Shown here: positions 19,136 to 27,086 of the stretch, piece after piece
Layout: each line of letters starts with the position of its first letter
Numbering within the stretch: position 1 is the stretch's first letter
Assembly: GCA_000953695.1 (NCBI GenBank)
Contig: LN554846.1
Location: 1,364,001-1,428,000, forward strand
DNA from: Aliivibrio wodanis
GTDB lineage: Bacteria; Pseudomonadota; Gammaproteobacteria; Enterobacterales; Vibrionaceae
Direction: 5' to 3'
Length of the DNA: 64,000 nucleotides
Notes under the pieces: model-generated
What the model was told of the DNA's origin: nothing
What the model saw: only the letters and a program-made list of their open reading frames with translations
Databases searched by the model: none
Made by a program: the position numbers and the translations under genes

Positions 19136-19534
19136 ATGAAAATTGCTCACAAACGTAAAGTACAGTCTAAGCTGCATAAACGCATCAAAGCAACGGCACC
19201 GAAATCTGCACCAACAACTGAAGTGAAAAAAGCAGCTAAACCTGCAAAAGTAGCTAAACCAGTTGAGACAAAAGTGGAAGCAGTAGCTACAGCAGCACCT
19301 AAAGCGGCAACAGTAGCGACAGACATCGCTCTAACGCCAAAGCAACAGACTGTATTTGATGTTGTTTGTCAGAACCCTGAAGGGATCAATTCAAAGAATA
19401 TTGGTCTAGCAGCAGGTCAAGAAGAATCAAAAGCGGCAGCATGGGCTACAGGTGGCTTGAAAAAGCTAGTTGAAGAAAACCTAGTTGTTCGTGAACAACT
19501 TGCTGGTAATAAAGTGATTTATAAAGCTGCATAA
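19136..19534 (+). CDS. Small protein with Lys/Ala/Pro-rich tail and winged-helix-like domain
   Basis: I do not recognise a named gene. From ATG 19136 (ACGGAG about 11 bases upstream) it encodes 132 residues in two parts. Residues 1-64 are very rich in Lys, Ala, Pro and Val (repeats such as KAAKPAKVAKP), like histone H1-type tails of bacterial DNA-binding proteins. Residues 65-132 (TPKQQTVFDVVCQNPEG, then KKLVEENLVVREQLAGNKVIY) look like a winged-helix DNA-binding domain. A basic tail next to a winged helix suggests non-specific DNA or RNA binding. The frame remains open upstream to 18989, but that part lacks a ribosome site. A strong terminator follows. Confidence 0.72.
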   Translation: MKIAHKRKVQSKLHKRIKATAPKSAPTTEVKKAAKPAKVAKPVETKVEAVATAAPKAATVATDIALTPKQQTVFDVVCQNPEGINSKNIGLAAGQEESKAAAWATGGLKKLVEENLVVREQLAGNKVIYKAA

Positions 19535-19560
19535 TGCTGCTGTAAATCTCTTTAAGACAC

Positions 19561-19596
19561 AAAAAAGCCGAGATTATTTTTATCTCGGCTTTTTTG
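19561..19596. terminator. Bidirectional-type terminator after the winged-helix gene
   Basis: AAAAAAGCCGAGAT / ATCTCGGCTTTTTT forms a 14-bp perfect stem with the T run on the + strand and the complementary A run before it. Confidence 0.93.
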
Positions 19597-19612
19597 TGTC
19601 TGTAATATTTTG

Positions 19613-19639
19613 AATTCATAAAAAAGGGCATCGCAACGG
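19613..19639. repeat. 27-bp direct repeat, left copy
   Basis: The 27 bases at 19613-19639, with core GGGCATCGCAACGG, recur identically at 20633-20659. Between the copies lie the bacteriocin-like frame, its partner gene and a MITE-like element. An imperfect dyad CGCTTAACAGTTAGCG follows this copy. Confidence 0.8.
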
Positions 19640-19837
19640 TTTAATATCGCTCGCTTAACAGTTAGCGGCTTTTTTACAATACCATTGCTATTAATTAAAT
19701 GGTCTTCGTTTCCTTTTCTGGTCGGATGAGATTATAAGAAATTAAAATTCCCCATAATTATTGATATACCCTTCAATTTTTGAGAGATTGTCAAATTTAG
19801 CGATAGTAATAATTTTTAAATATACATATAATAATGA

Positions 19838-20125
19838 GTATCATTACTATTCTTTGCCTTTCCTGCCATTATAGCCGTCGGTATAGGTGGAGGAATAGCA
19901 GGGGCTATAAACGCATGGGATCCTAATGGGTTTTGTGGTCCAGACGTGGTTAGAGGAGCTATAGTAGGAGCTATTACTGGATTAGGTGCTTCAATGTTAG
20001 CGATTCCTAGTGGCGGTGGAATAATAATTGGAGCAACAGCAGGCGCTGCATTAAATAAATCTTTATCTGGAGCGTGCCTCTCATGCTACACATCTGGAAA
20101 TAGTTATTGCGGAGAGCGTAGATGA
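19838..20125 (+). pseudogene. Glycine-rich bacteriocin- or toxin-like frame lacking a normal start
   Basis: The frame is open from 19838 to the TGA at 20123-20125 (95 codons) but contains no ATG, GTG or TTG before the conserved-looking part. It encodes two hydrophobic glycine-zipper stretches (AVGIGGGIAGAINAW and GAIVGAITGLGASML, plus GGGIIIGATAGAAL) and a Cys-containing tail (GACLSCYTSGNSYCGERR). An ATG at 19834 lies one frame away; removing one base near 19852 would give a smooth MSIITIFAFPAIIAVG N-terminus. Such features resemble class II bacteriocins or the hydrophobic pre-toxin part of Rhs-type toxins. The end overlaps the next gene as ATGA. It may be a decayed gene or a displaced toxin tip. 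Confidence 0.45.
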
Positions 20126-20445
20126 ATACAATTATAATTAGTATTACACTAGCATTTACAATTGGCTTGTTGCAATTTCTTTACATCAAAGTAAATAAGT
20201 TAATCCGCAATACCTTTATGATTTATGGGTATATAGCTATAATATTTACTCTTATGCTATTTATAGAAATAATACCTTTATTGAAAATATTACTTTTGGT
20301 TATTTTATGGCTACTTACTGAATATAAACCTTTAATCTATATTTTCAATATTGAACAATCAACACGGTTATATCTGATTGTTTTTTCAACAATGCTAATA
20401 TTAACCGATGCTCTTTTTTTTACTACACTTGGAGTAATGAAATAG
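20122..20445 (+). CDS. Small multi-pass membrane protein, candidate immunity protein
   Basis: The 107-residue product is almost entirely hydrophobic, with about three predicted membrane segments: near residues 3-25 (IIISITLAFTIGLLQFLYI), 33-65 and 82-104. I recognise no family. Its ATG overlaps the stop of the preceding glycine-rich frame as ATGA, and GGAGAG lies nine bases upstream, so the two are translationally coupled. Small membrane proteins in this position are commonly immunity proteins for membrane-active bacteriocins; that role is inferred only from layout. The DNA is clearly more AT-rich than its neighbours, suggesting acquisition from outside. Confidence 0.6.
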   Translation: MNTIIISITLAFTIGLLQFLYIKVNKLIRNTFMIYGYIAIIFTLMLFIEIIPLLKILLLVILWLLTEYKPLIYIFNIEQSTRLYLIVFSTMLILTDALFFTTLGVMK

Positions 20446-20456
20446 TTGGTATTATC

Positions 20457-20631
20457 ATACCAATCGTAGTGAATAACTGATCATCCTAGCGGGTTAAAAT
20501 ACTCGATAACTGGGTTGAAATTTTTGATTGTAGAATAACTACTTATCGAAACTATTTGTCGAAAAGTGCCGCCTTGTTTTCAAGCATTTTTCCTTCGCTA
20601 TTTCTGTTCACTTACTTACTGTGATTGGTAT
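20457..20631. mobile_element. MITE-like element with ATACCAATC terminal inverted repeats
   Basis: ATACCAATCGTAGTGAATAA at the left end is matched in inverted form by the right end, which ends TTACTGTGATTGGTAT, giving a 175-bp non-coding unit. A partial copy of the left end lies at 13014. Immediately before it, TTGGTAT-TATC-ATACCAA forms a hairpin with the left end. It encodes no protein, so movement would depend on an element elsewhere. The exact target duplication is not clear. Confidence 0.6.
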
Positions 20632-20632
20632 A

Positions 20633-20659
20633 AATTCATAAAAAAGGGCATCGCAACGG
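20633..20659. repeat. 27-bp direct repeat, right copy
   Basis: Identical over 27 bases to 19613-19639. It begins 1 base after the right end of the MITE-like element and lies just past the 3' end of the DUF3943 gene. Confidence 0.8.
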
Positions 20660-20700
20660 ATCCCCTTAATTAGTTTAATTCCAATAATTATAATTACTTA

Positions 20701-21618
20701 TTAGAATTTTAATTTAACTTCTAAGCCAACAAATTGGTCGGTATAAGGCATTCCAGCATCGTAAGCAAACTGAGCTGCATCTCCATTGCTAAACCATGCA
20801 TTATAAGCAAGGTTTACTTCTGTATCATCACCCCAAGCGTCAGTTACCCAATAGTGGATATGTCCAACAGGGTTTAAGAAGAATAAACTTACACTACCTA
20901 GCGTTTCTGAGCCCATTACTTCACCGCCATTATCGGTAATGCTTAATTCTTGTTGTAACATTAGTTCACCAACAACAGCACCAAAGAAAGGCGTTACAAA
21001 TAAATCTTGAACAGAAGGAACTTCTGCAAAGGCTTCAACGCCGTATTCCCAGAAGAATGTAGACATTGTTGTTGAGTATAAGAAGGATTCAAATTCATTA
21101 AAGCCAGCGTGACGTGCAGCAGTGTAGTACACCCCACCAAAATAAGGATGCATAACGTAATTTAAAAAGTGCTCATCTTTATCCCATACAGGGCCTGAAC
21201 TTACATTATCTTTCCATTTACTTCCGATATTCTTAAAACTAGAATCCTCTGAATCCCATTTAGTAATGCTTTCTGGAAGTAGGGTCATTAGACCAACAGT
21301 CGCAACACTTAAACCTAGGATGGTATAAGATTGTTCCATTAGGTAATCCCAATCACGTTCATCAGAAACTCGCAAATAATGAGGCAGAGTTTGATCTGTT
21401 GAAAAAGAATCAGATTCAGCAATTTTAGAGGGAGTGATATCACTATCTAAGCGCATTGGTGAAAAGTCAAAAGATGCAGTGGAACAATAGCTAGAGTAAA
21501 TATCTATAGAACAATCCGTTTGATAATTTATGTCATACGCACTGTTAGTATCTAATGCTAGTGCCTGTGTTGAAGCAGCGCACCCTAAAAGCAAACTGGC
21601 GATTGCTTGTTTTTTCAC
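20701..21618 (-). CDS. DUF3943 domain-containing exported protein
   Basis: The 305-residue product starts with a signal peptide (MKKQAIASLLLGCAASTQALA) and is expected in the periplasm or outer membrane. The central part contains the conserved-looking stretch YFGGVYYTAARHAGFNEFES and FFWEYGVEAFAEVPSVQD, which I associate with DUF3943. The C-terminus ends in KF with alternating hydrophobics (GLEVKLKF), as in outer-membrane beta-barrel proteins. Function is unknown. Leftward, it lies between the repeat-bounded segment and the TyrP-like transporter, with 174 bases separating it from the latter. Confidence 0.8.
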   Translation of the reverse strand: MKKQAIASLLLGCAASTQALALDTNSAYDINYQTDCSIDIYSSYCSTASFDFSPMRLDSDITPSKIAESDSFSTDQTLPHYLRVSDERDWDYLMEQSYTILGLSVATVGLMTLLPESITKWDSEDSSFKNIGSKWKDNVSSGPVWDKDEHFLNYVMHPYFGGVYYTAARHAGFNEFESFLYSTTMSTFFWEYGVEAFAEVPSVQDLFVTPFFGAVVGELMLQQELSITDNGGEVMGSETLGSVSLFFLNPVGHIHYWVTDAWGDDTEVNLAYNAWFSNGDAAQFAYDAGMPYTDQFVGLEVKLKF

Positions 21619-21792
21619 GAAAAGTCCTTAATAAAATACCGAGCTAGATCACAATTATCTACTATTAGAGATAAAATGCAAAACATAAAACAAATAAAGG
21701 TCTGTTAATCTTATTTTTATAAGAGAGGCAAACCTTATTTGGAGTGTTAAGCAGTTTTAGCTACTGAATGTTAAAAATCTATTTGCGAGAAC

Positions 21793-22965
21793 TTAGAGAG
21801 AATTAATTATTTGACTACCAATAATAATGAAGCCAAACATGGTTACAACAAAAAGCCCAATGTTGCCACCTGCGACTTGGTAAGCTGCATTTTTGTGGAT
21901 CTTACGTGCAGATATAGTCAGTGCTACTGGTAAAAATAAAGCTAGAATTACTAGAGCTATTGCTGCGTATCCAAGCGCGAGAATAAAACCTTCAGGATAG
22001 AAAATTGCGAATAAGACCGGTGGTGTATAAGTTAGTAAAGCTGTAATAATTGAAGATTGTTGCCATTTTTTTGAAGAATCACGAAGGAATTCAAATAAGC
22101 CCAAGCTAACACCAATAAAAGAGGTCAATAAAGCCAAATCAGCAAACAATGATAATGCTTGTTGTATAAAAGTCATATCGATAGATTGCTGAATGGTTAG
22201 AATAAAATGTCCTAACCCTTCGACTTGCTCAAAATCAGCTTGAGATAATTGACCTAAAGTGATCCCTTGCCAGAAAAGATAGATGATTAAAGGAAGGGAT
22301 GAGCCAATTAATAAACTTAATCTGATTTTTTTTATGTCTAACTCTAGGTAGTTTACAATGGCAGGAATACTGCCGTGGAAACCAAATGATGTGAAGATTA
22401 CAGGTAACGCAGTAATAAAAACACCTTGATGAACAGGCAATGATAATAAGTATTCACCTGTAATATTTGGTGTTAAAAAAACTAAAATAGAAACCAGCAT
22501 GACCAGTTTTAAGGTAAATAAACCACGATTAATAATATCGACAGCCTTGGTTCCTAGTGAGATAACGGTGGCAACGATAACAGTAAATAACACAGTAGAA
22601 GCTGTTTTTGATAACTCAAATGGTGTAATAGAATTTATTTTTGAATGAAACTGCTCACTCCCGCCTGCGATATAGGCTGCACAAAGAGCGTAGAAGAGAA
22701 ATAACATAGCAAATGTAGCAATGAGTTGTCCGTATTTCCCCAAGAACTGAAATGCTAGGCTGTGGAGTGTCGCATTACGCTCACCGTGTTGGTGTACTTC
22801 TAGCATCAATAAACTTGTATAGCTCATAATAGCCCAGATCCCAACCATTAATAAGCTTGCTGTAAAGAATCCTAAACTAGCAGATACCAGAGGCAAGGCT
22901 AACATACCTGCACCTATTGTTGTTCCTGCTATAATTAATGAGCTTCCGAGTACTTTTGTTTTCAT
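21793..22965 (-). CDS. tyrP: Aromatic amino acid permease, TyrP-like
   Basis: Inner-membrane amino acid:proton symporter of the hydroxy/aromatic amino acid permease family (TyrP, Mtr, TnaB), 390 residues with about eleven membrane segments. The N-terminal motif SSLIIAGTTIGAGMLALPL is typical of the family, as is SFGFHGSIPAIVNYL near the middle (about 192-206). The substrate, probably tyrosine, is supported by two tandem TyrR-like boxes upstream (23056-23096), the arrangement known for E. coli tyrP. A tryptophan or other aromatic substrate cannot be excluded. It is leftward and monocistronic in appearance. Confidence 0.85.
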   Translation of the reverse strand: MKTKVLGSSLIIAGTTIGAGMLALPLVSASLGFFTASLLMVGIWAIMSYTSLLMLEVHQHGERNATLHSLAFQFLGKYGQLIATFAMLFLFYALCAAYIAGGSEQFHSKINSITPFELSKTASTVLFTVIVATVISLGTKAVDIINRGLFTLKLVMLVSILVFLTPNITGEYLLSLPVHQGVFITALPVIFTSFGFHGSIPAIVNYLELDIKKIRLSLLIGSSLPLIIYLFWQGITLGQLSQADFEQVEGLGHFILTIQQSIDMTFIQQALSLFADLALLTSFIGVSLGLFEFLRDSSKKWQQSSIITALLTYTPPVLFAIFYPEGFILALGYAAIALVILALFLPVALTISARKIHKNAAYQVAGGNIGLFVVTMFGFIIIGSQIINSL

Positions 22966-23055
22966 ATATCTATACTTCTATGCTAAATAAATTGAAATTT
23001 GATGATTTTATCTATGAGTGCAATGTACTTTTTATTTATTGTTAATTCAAATTAA

Positions 23056-23096
23056 TGTAATAATTAAATTACACGCCCTGTAATTAAATATTTACA
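23056..23096. promoter_or_regulatory. Two tandem TyrR-like boxes upstream of tyrP
   Basis: Box 1 (23056-23073) is TGTAAT-N6-ATTACA; box 2 (23079-23096) is TGTAAT-N6-TTTACA. The TyrR consensus is TGTAAA-N6-TTTACA, so the distal box differs at one position and the gene-proximal box at two. Centres are 23 bases apart, about two helical turns, on the same face. A candidate leftward promoter (TTGAAT, 17-base spacer, TACATT) lies just downstream of box 1. Confidence 0.6.
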
Positions 23097-23206
23097 CCTA
23101 GTGATGGGGATGATGCTGATCGAAATTTAAAGTGACATAGGTTTTTTAAATCGATTAATATGATAAATTAAAGTCAATTATAGAAATATCAAAAGAGGAA
23201 AGGTGC

Positions 23207-24442
23207 ATGTTGCAAGTAGCAATGATTAGCACAGGTGAAGAAATTCTACATGGAGACATTGTAGATACTAATGCGGCATGGATATCTCAATTATTTTATC
23301 AGCATGGTTTTAAGTTATCTAACCGCTCTACTGTGGGTGATAATATTGAGGCATTAGTGGCTGAGATTCAGCATCAAACGAAAAGTGCGTCAGTTGTGAT
23401 TGTAAATGGTGGCTTAGGGCCAACGTCTGATGATATTTCTAGCGAGGCTGCGGCTAAGGTGTTAAATGCACCATTGGTGATGTCTCAATATTGGTTAGAT
23501 AGAATGCAAGCTCGTTATTTAGAGCAGGGCAAGGAAATGCCAAAAAGTAATATCAAGCAAGCGATGTTACCTGAAGGGGCGCAACTAATTGATAACCCTG
23601 TGGGTACTGCTTGTGGCTTCTTTATTGAAGTTAATAAGTCTATTGTGATTTTTACTCCAGGTGTGCCATCTGAATTTAAAGTGATGACTGAGCATCAGAT
23701 ATTACCTCGAATGAAGCAATGGCACCCAATGGTAGAAGCTTCTGAATGCAGCCGTCTATTTACTTTTGGTTTGTCAGAATCTGGTATTCAGGATAAGTTA
23801 CAACAACTTCGTTTATCGCATGGATTCGAAATTGGCTATCGCTCTTCATTACCTTTTATTGAGGTTAAATTATTTGGCCCTGCAAATCATGATGGTCGTT
23901 TTCCTGTTTTAGAAAAGATGTATCATCTATTAGGGGATAATGTAGTTAGCGTTGACGAATCTATATTGCCTAATGTTGGTGCGTTATTAAATGAATTCTC
24001 ACTTAGCTTCACAGTAGCAGAACAATCAACAGGTGGTTGGTTAACTAATTGGCTGCAGGAAGATGAGCAGGTCAGATCTCATATGAAGCAGGGTTGGATC
24101 CTATCTTCTCAAGTCGACCAACAAATGGCAGGACAAGACCCACTTGCCGCTGCCTTAGCATTAGCTGCTGCAACACGTGAACGTACTCAAACAGCTATAG
24201 GTTTGTCGTCAGGCCCTATGTTACAAGGCAAAGTTGCCGTCGCTTTATCTACCTCTTACGGTGAATGGGGGCAGCTAGTTAGTCTAAAAAGAGATTACAG
24301 TTATAATGAAGTGCGCTCTATATTATCAACTTTAATGTTAGATATGCTACGTCGATGCTTAGAAAAGAAACCTATGTTTGGTCATTATGAGTCATTAAAT
24401 AGAGAATCTGAGATTTATGTGCCCCAAAGTGCATTAAATTAA
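23207..24442 (+). CDS. CinA-like protein (MoaB/MogA domain plus amidase-like domain)
   Basis: 411-residue two-domain protein of the CinA family, which links an N-terminal molybdopterin-binding-type/ADP-ribose pyrophosphatase domain to a C-terminal nicotinamide-nucleotide amidase (PncC-like) domain for pyridine nucleotide salvage. N-terminal motifs: STGEEILHGDIVDTNAAWIS (about 8-27), NGGLGPTSDDIS (about 70-81) and TPGVPSEFK. At the start of the C-terminal domain the usual AESCTGG motif reads AEQSTGG (about residue 272), so the amidase may be altered or inactive. The start at 23207 follows AGAGGAAAGG. It lies divergent from tyrP and convergent with the ferredoxin gene. Confidence 0.85.
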   Translation: MLQVAMISTGEEILHGDIVDTNAAWISQLFYQHGFKLSNRSTVGDNIEALVAEIQHQTKSASVVIVNGGLGPTSDDISSEAAAKVLNAPLVMSQYWLDRMQARYLEQGKEMPKSNIKQAMLPEGAQLIDNPVGTACGFFIEVNKSIVIFTPGVPSEFKVMTEHQILPRMKQWHPMVEASECSRLFTFGLSESGIQDKLQQLRLSHGFEIGYRSSLPFIEVKLFGPANHDGRFPVLEKMYHLLGDNVVSVDESILPNVGALLNEFSLSFTVAEQSTGGWLTNWLQEDEQVRSHMKQGWILSSQVDQQMAGQDPLAAALALAAATRERTQTAIGLSSGPMLQGKVAVALSTSYGEWGQLVSLKRDYSYNEVRSILSTLMLDMLRRCLEKKPMFGHYESLNRESEIYVPQSALN

Positions 24443-24459
24443 ACTCAGATTTATGGCGA

Positions 24460-24488
24460 TTAAAACGGCTCTATTTAGAGTCGTTTTT
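24460..24488. terminator. Terminator between cinA and the ferredoxin gene
   Basis: AACGGCTCT / AGAGTCGTT stem with one wobble pair and an ATTT loop, then TTTTTTG. It overlaps the last codons of the convergent ferredoxin gene. Confidence 0.75.
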
Positions 24489-24767
24489 TGTTTTTCTATC
24501 ATTGAATAATTGATAATTAAGATCTTTTATTACTAAGCTAGTTTCTGCTTTACAGACACAAGGTAAGATTTCATTAGGCGCTAAAAAGGCTAGGGGAAAC
24601 GTCGAATAACTAACTTTCCCTGAAACTAAAGTACAACGACAGCTACCGCAATCACCATTTCGACATTGAGATTCAGCTATAATACCTTGATCTTCTAACG
24701 TTTCTAATAATGAATTATTAGATGAATCATTTATTGTAATCGTGCTATTTATTTCTATCTTTTTCAT
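24471..24767 (-). CDS. 2Fe-2S ferredoxin, YfaE-like
   Basis: Plant-type [2Fe-2S] ferredoxin of 98 residues. Cysteines occur as CRNGDCGSC (Cys-x4-Cys-x2-Cys) and a fourth in LPCVCKAE. The segment FPLAFLAPNEILPCVCKAE closely resembles YfaE, which maintains the diferric-tyrosyl cofactor of class I ribonucleotide reductase. In enterobacteria yfaE lies next to nrdB; here no nrd gene is adjacent, so the assignment rests on sequence alone. It is 41 bases downstream of the diguanylate cyclase gene and may be co-transcribed with it. Confidence 0.75.
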   Translation of the reverse strand: MKKIEINSTITINDSSNNSLLETLEDQGIIAESQCRNGDCGSCRCTLVSGKVSYSTFPLAFLAPNEILPCVCKAETSLVIKDLNYQLFNDRKTKNDSK

Positions 24768-24808
24768 TGTTATTTCTACGTGAAAATCGATATAAAATCA
24801 TAACATAA

Positions 24809-26890
24809 TCAACTGAGTTGGTATAATATCTCACCCTCTGATTGATGATGATATTGATTTCGACCTTTCTCTTTTGCGGTATAAAGAGCCTTATCTGCAC
24901 GTTCAATTAATTGATTAAGAGTTAAAATATGTTGATGATCGATAATTTGACTAATTCCGATAGAAACAGAAAGGTAAGGGGAGCATGTTGATTCATGATG
25001 AGGGATCAATAAGGCTTGTATACTAGTCAATAATGACTGTAATTTTTTATTCAGGCTTTTTTGAGAGATATCAGAAGCTAGTATAAAAAACTCATCTCCA
25101 CCATAGCGATATACCTGCTGATTTAGACCGTAGAACTGCTGCTTAATTAAATGGCTGATCTGAATTAGAACATTATCACCTGCAACGTGGCCATAAGTGT
25201 CGTTATATTCTTTATAGTGATCAATATCAATCATAATGCCGGTGTAATTCTGGCAGTGCTGAGATTTTAATTGTTTAAAATTCGCCTCAAGAGATTTTCT
25301 ATTTAATAACTGAGTTAAATGATCTGTTTGTGAGAGATGTAAAAGCTGCTTGCGGTTAAATTGGTTTTCAAGCGCAATAGAAATGTAGTTTATCAGTTGA
25401 GTAAAAAGCTCAAAATGGAAAGCTTGGTACTGATAACTTTCTTTTGCTTGTAGGGTAAAACCTGCTTGTATCTCGCCATTAATTTTAATTGGAGAGAACA
25501 TAACAGATTTAAATTCTACTTGAGGGTCGCAACTCTCTCCAAGCATTGCAACTTTTTGTTCGCTATTCATATGATTAAAATAGAAAGCTGAGTTACTTTT
25601 GATACAATAACTCATGTAAGTTGCTTGTGTATGACAAGGAGAAATATAGGGAGGATGTGCAGCTTTTTTATCATCTAAATAATGAATGGTGATACTATCT
25701 TTTTCACTATCATAGAAACCTAAACCAAGCATATCAATTTGAAATAACGTAGATAAGTCTTCTTGTATTTGCGGTAAAATAGTTTGAATATCAGTATTAT
25801 TATTAATGTATTGACCGATTTTATTAATCACTGATAAATTTTGAGACAGTGACTTCATCGTGCTGAGTTCTAATTTTGCCGTATTTAAGCGATAAAGTTG
25901 TTGTAGATAATCACTTTCTCTTTTCAATAGCTCTCTTCTTGAGTTGAGTAAAGAAGAAGTTAATGATTGATAATGTTTTTCCCTTACTTCAATATTTTCA
26001 ATGTCTTTAATACGAAGTAAGATGATGTCGTTAAAACCATCAATTAGCTTATCACTTTCAATGCATTTAGCAATATTAAGCCCTTCTTCAATATAAGCAT
26101 CCAATTTTGAATGTTGGTTATATCCGGTTAAATACTGGCAATATTCTAAGATCATTTCGGAATGGTCATAATCATTTTGGCACTGTTTCATATTTTCAAT
26201 AGATAGCAGATGGTAATGTTCTGCATCACCAATCTCATTTAATCCATTTGCTATTTCTGCATGAATTTTAAAATAAAAACCTAGATATCGTGGTTGGTCT
26301 TGAATTTTAGGAAAAAGGTAATTGAGAATACTTAATGCTTCATCAAAATGAGTCTGTTTTGCTTTTATTTCAGCTATATTTAACCAAGAAAGAGCAGTGG
26401 GAGAGTTTGGCCCACTTTGCTCTAATAGAATTGTTGCTTCGTGCAAATAGTTAAGAGCTTCGCTGAAATTACCAATTTGGCGGAAAATATCACCGATATT
26501 ATTTTTAATGATCCCAGTAATAAAATCATCACAGAATTGTTGTGATTTTTCTGCTTTGGTTAAAAATTTATGGGCGTAGAAATAATTACCTAACATGCCA
26601 TAGACTGTACCAATGTTATAATGGCAGAAACAGATAAGAAACTTTTGGTTGCTTTGTTGGGCAAAGTTAATCGCATCAAAAAACTGACTGATTGATTCGA
26701 TGAGTCTGCCTGAACGTGAGAGAAGATAAGCTTGAAATATTAACTCAAACTCAGAAGGGATCTCTTCTGAGTTTTTTGATGCTTCAAGTGCAATCGTGTT
26801 GAGCTGAAATTGAACTTGTTCTTTGGATGAAGCCCTTGGAAGCTGACGCACTTGTTCGAGCAAGTACCCGTACCATTGATTATTAGCCAT
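24809..26890 (-). CDS. Diguanylate cyclase with TPR and GAF-like sensor regions
   Basis: 693-residue cytoplasmic signalling protein predicted to make cyclic di-GMP. Residues about 40-330 form TPR-like helical repeats (for example ICFCHYNIGTVYGMLGNYFY, GIIKNNIGDIFRQIGNFSEAL). A coiled coil follows near 310-345, a GAF-like domain at about 350-510, and a GGDEF domain at about 525-690. The active-site motif YRYGGDEFF (about residue 596) is intact, so catalysis is likely. An RxxD inhibitory site is not seen at the usual place just before it (the sequence there is QFYGLNQQV). No signal peptide or membrane segment is present, so input is probably through protein-protein contact or ligand binding by the GAF-like part. 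Confidence 0.88.
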   Translation of the reverse strand: MANNQWYGYLLEQVRQLPRASSKEQVQFQLNTIALEASKNSEEIPSEFELIFQAYLLSRSGRLIESISQFFDAINFAQQSNQKFLICFCHYNIGTVYGMLGNYFYAHKFLTKAEKSQQFCDDFITGIIKNNIGDIFRQIGNFSEALNYLHEATILLEQSGPNSPTALSWLNIAEIKAKQTHFDEALSILNYLFPKIQDQPRYLGFYFKIHAEIANGLNEIGDAEHYHLLSIENMKQCQNDYDHSEMILEYCQYLTGYNQHSKLDAYIEEGLNIAKCIESDKLIDGFNDIILLRIKDIENIEVREKHYQSLTSSLLNSRRELLKRESDYLQQLYRLNTAKLELSTMKSLSQNLSVINKIGQYINNNTDIQTILPQIQEDLSTLFQIDMLGLGFYDSEKDSITIHYLDDKKAAHPPYISPCHTQATYMSYCIKSNSAFYFNHMNSEQKVAMLGESCDPQVEFKSVMFSPIKINGEIQAGFTLQAKESYQYQAFHFELFTQLINYISIALENQFNRKQLLHLSQTDHLTQLLNRKSLEANFKQLKSQHCQNYTGIMIDIDHYKEYNDTYGHVAGDNVLIQISHLIKQQFYGLNQQVYRYGGDEFFILASDISQKSLNKKLQSLLTSIQALLIPHHESTCSPYLSVSIGISQIIDHQHILTLNQLIERADKALYTAKEKGRNQYHHQSEGEILYQLS

Positions 26891-27086
26891 AGTTTTATAT
26901 TTATAATTTTTATGATATTACAAGAAATTATAGAATAAACTAGTGATTATATGAAGTGATGTCTCAGAATTGATGCAGAAGTGTGGATTAGCTCTCTATT
27001 TGTAATCAAAATGTTATTTATAATACCCCGTTTTTTCTAATAACACACCTCGCTAAATTAACAAAGTGTGTTATAACTCTATGATA

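Noticed and set aside
19640-19690. attC-like integron site next to the left 27-bp repeat (CGCTTAACAGTTAGCG)
   Set aside because: The dyad is short and lacks the paired core sites and spacing of an integron recombination site; no integrase gene is present. It is just as well read as a weak terminator.
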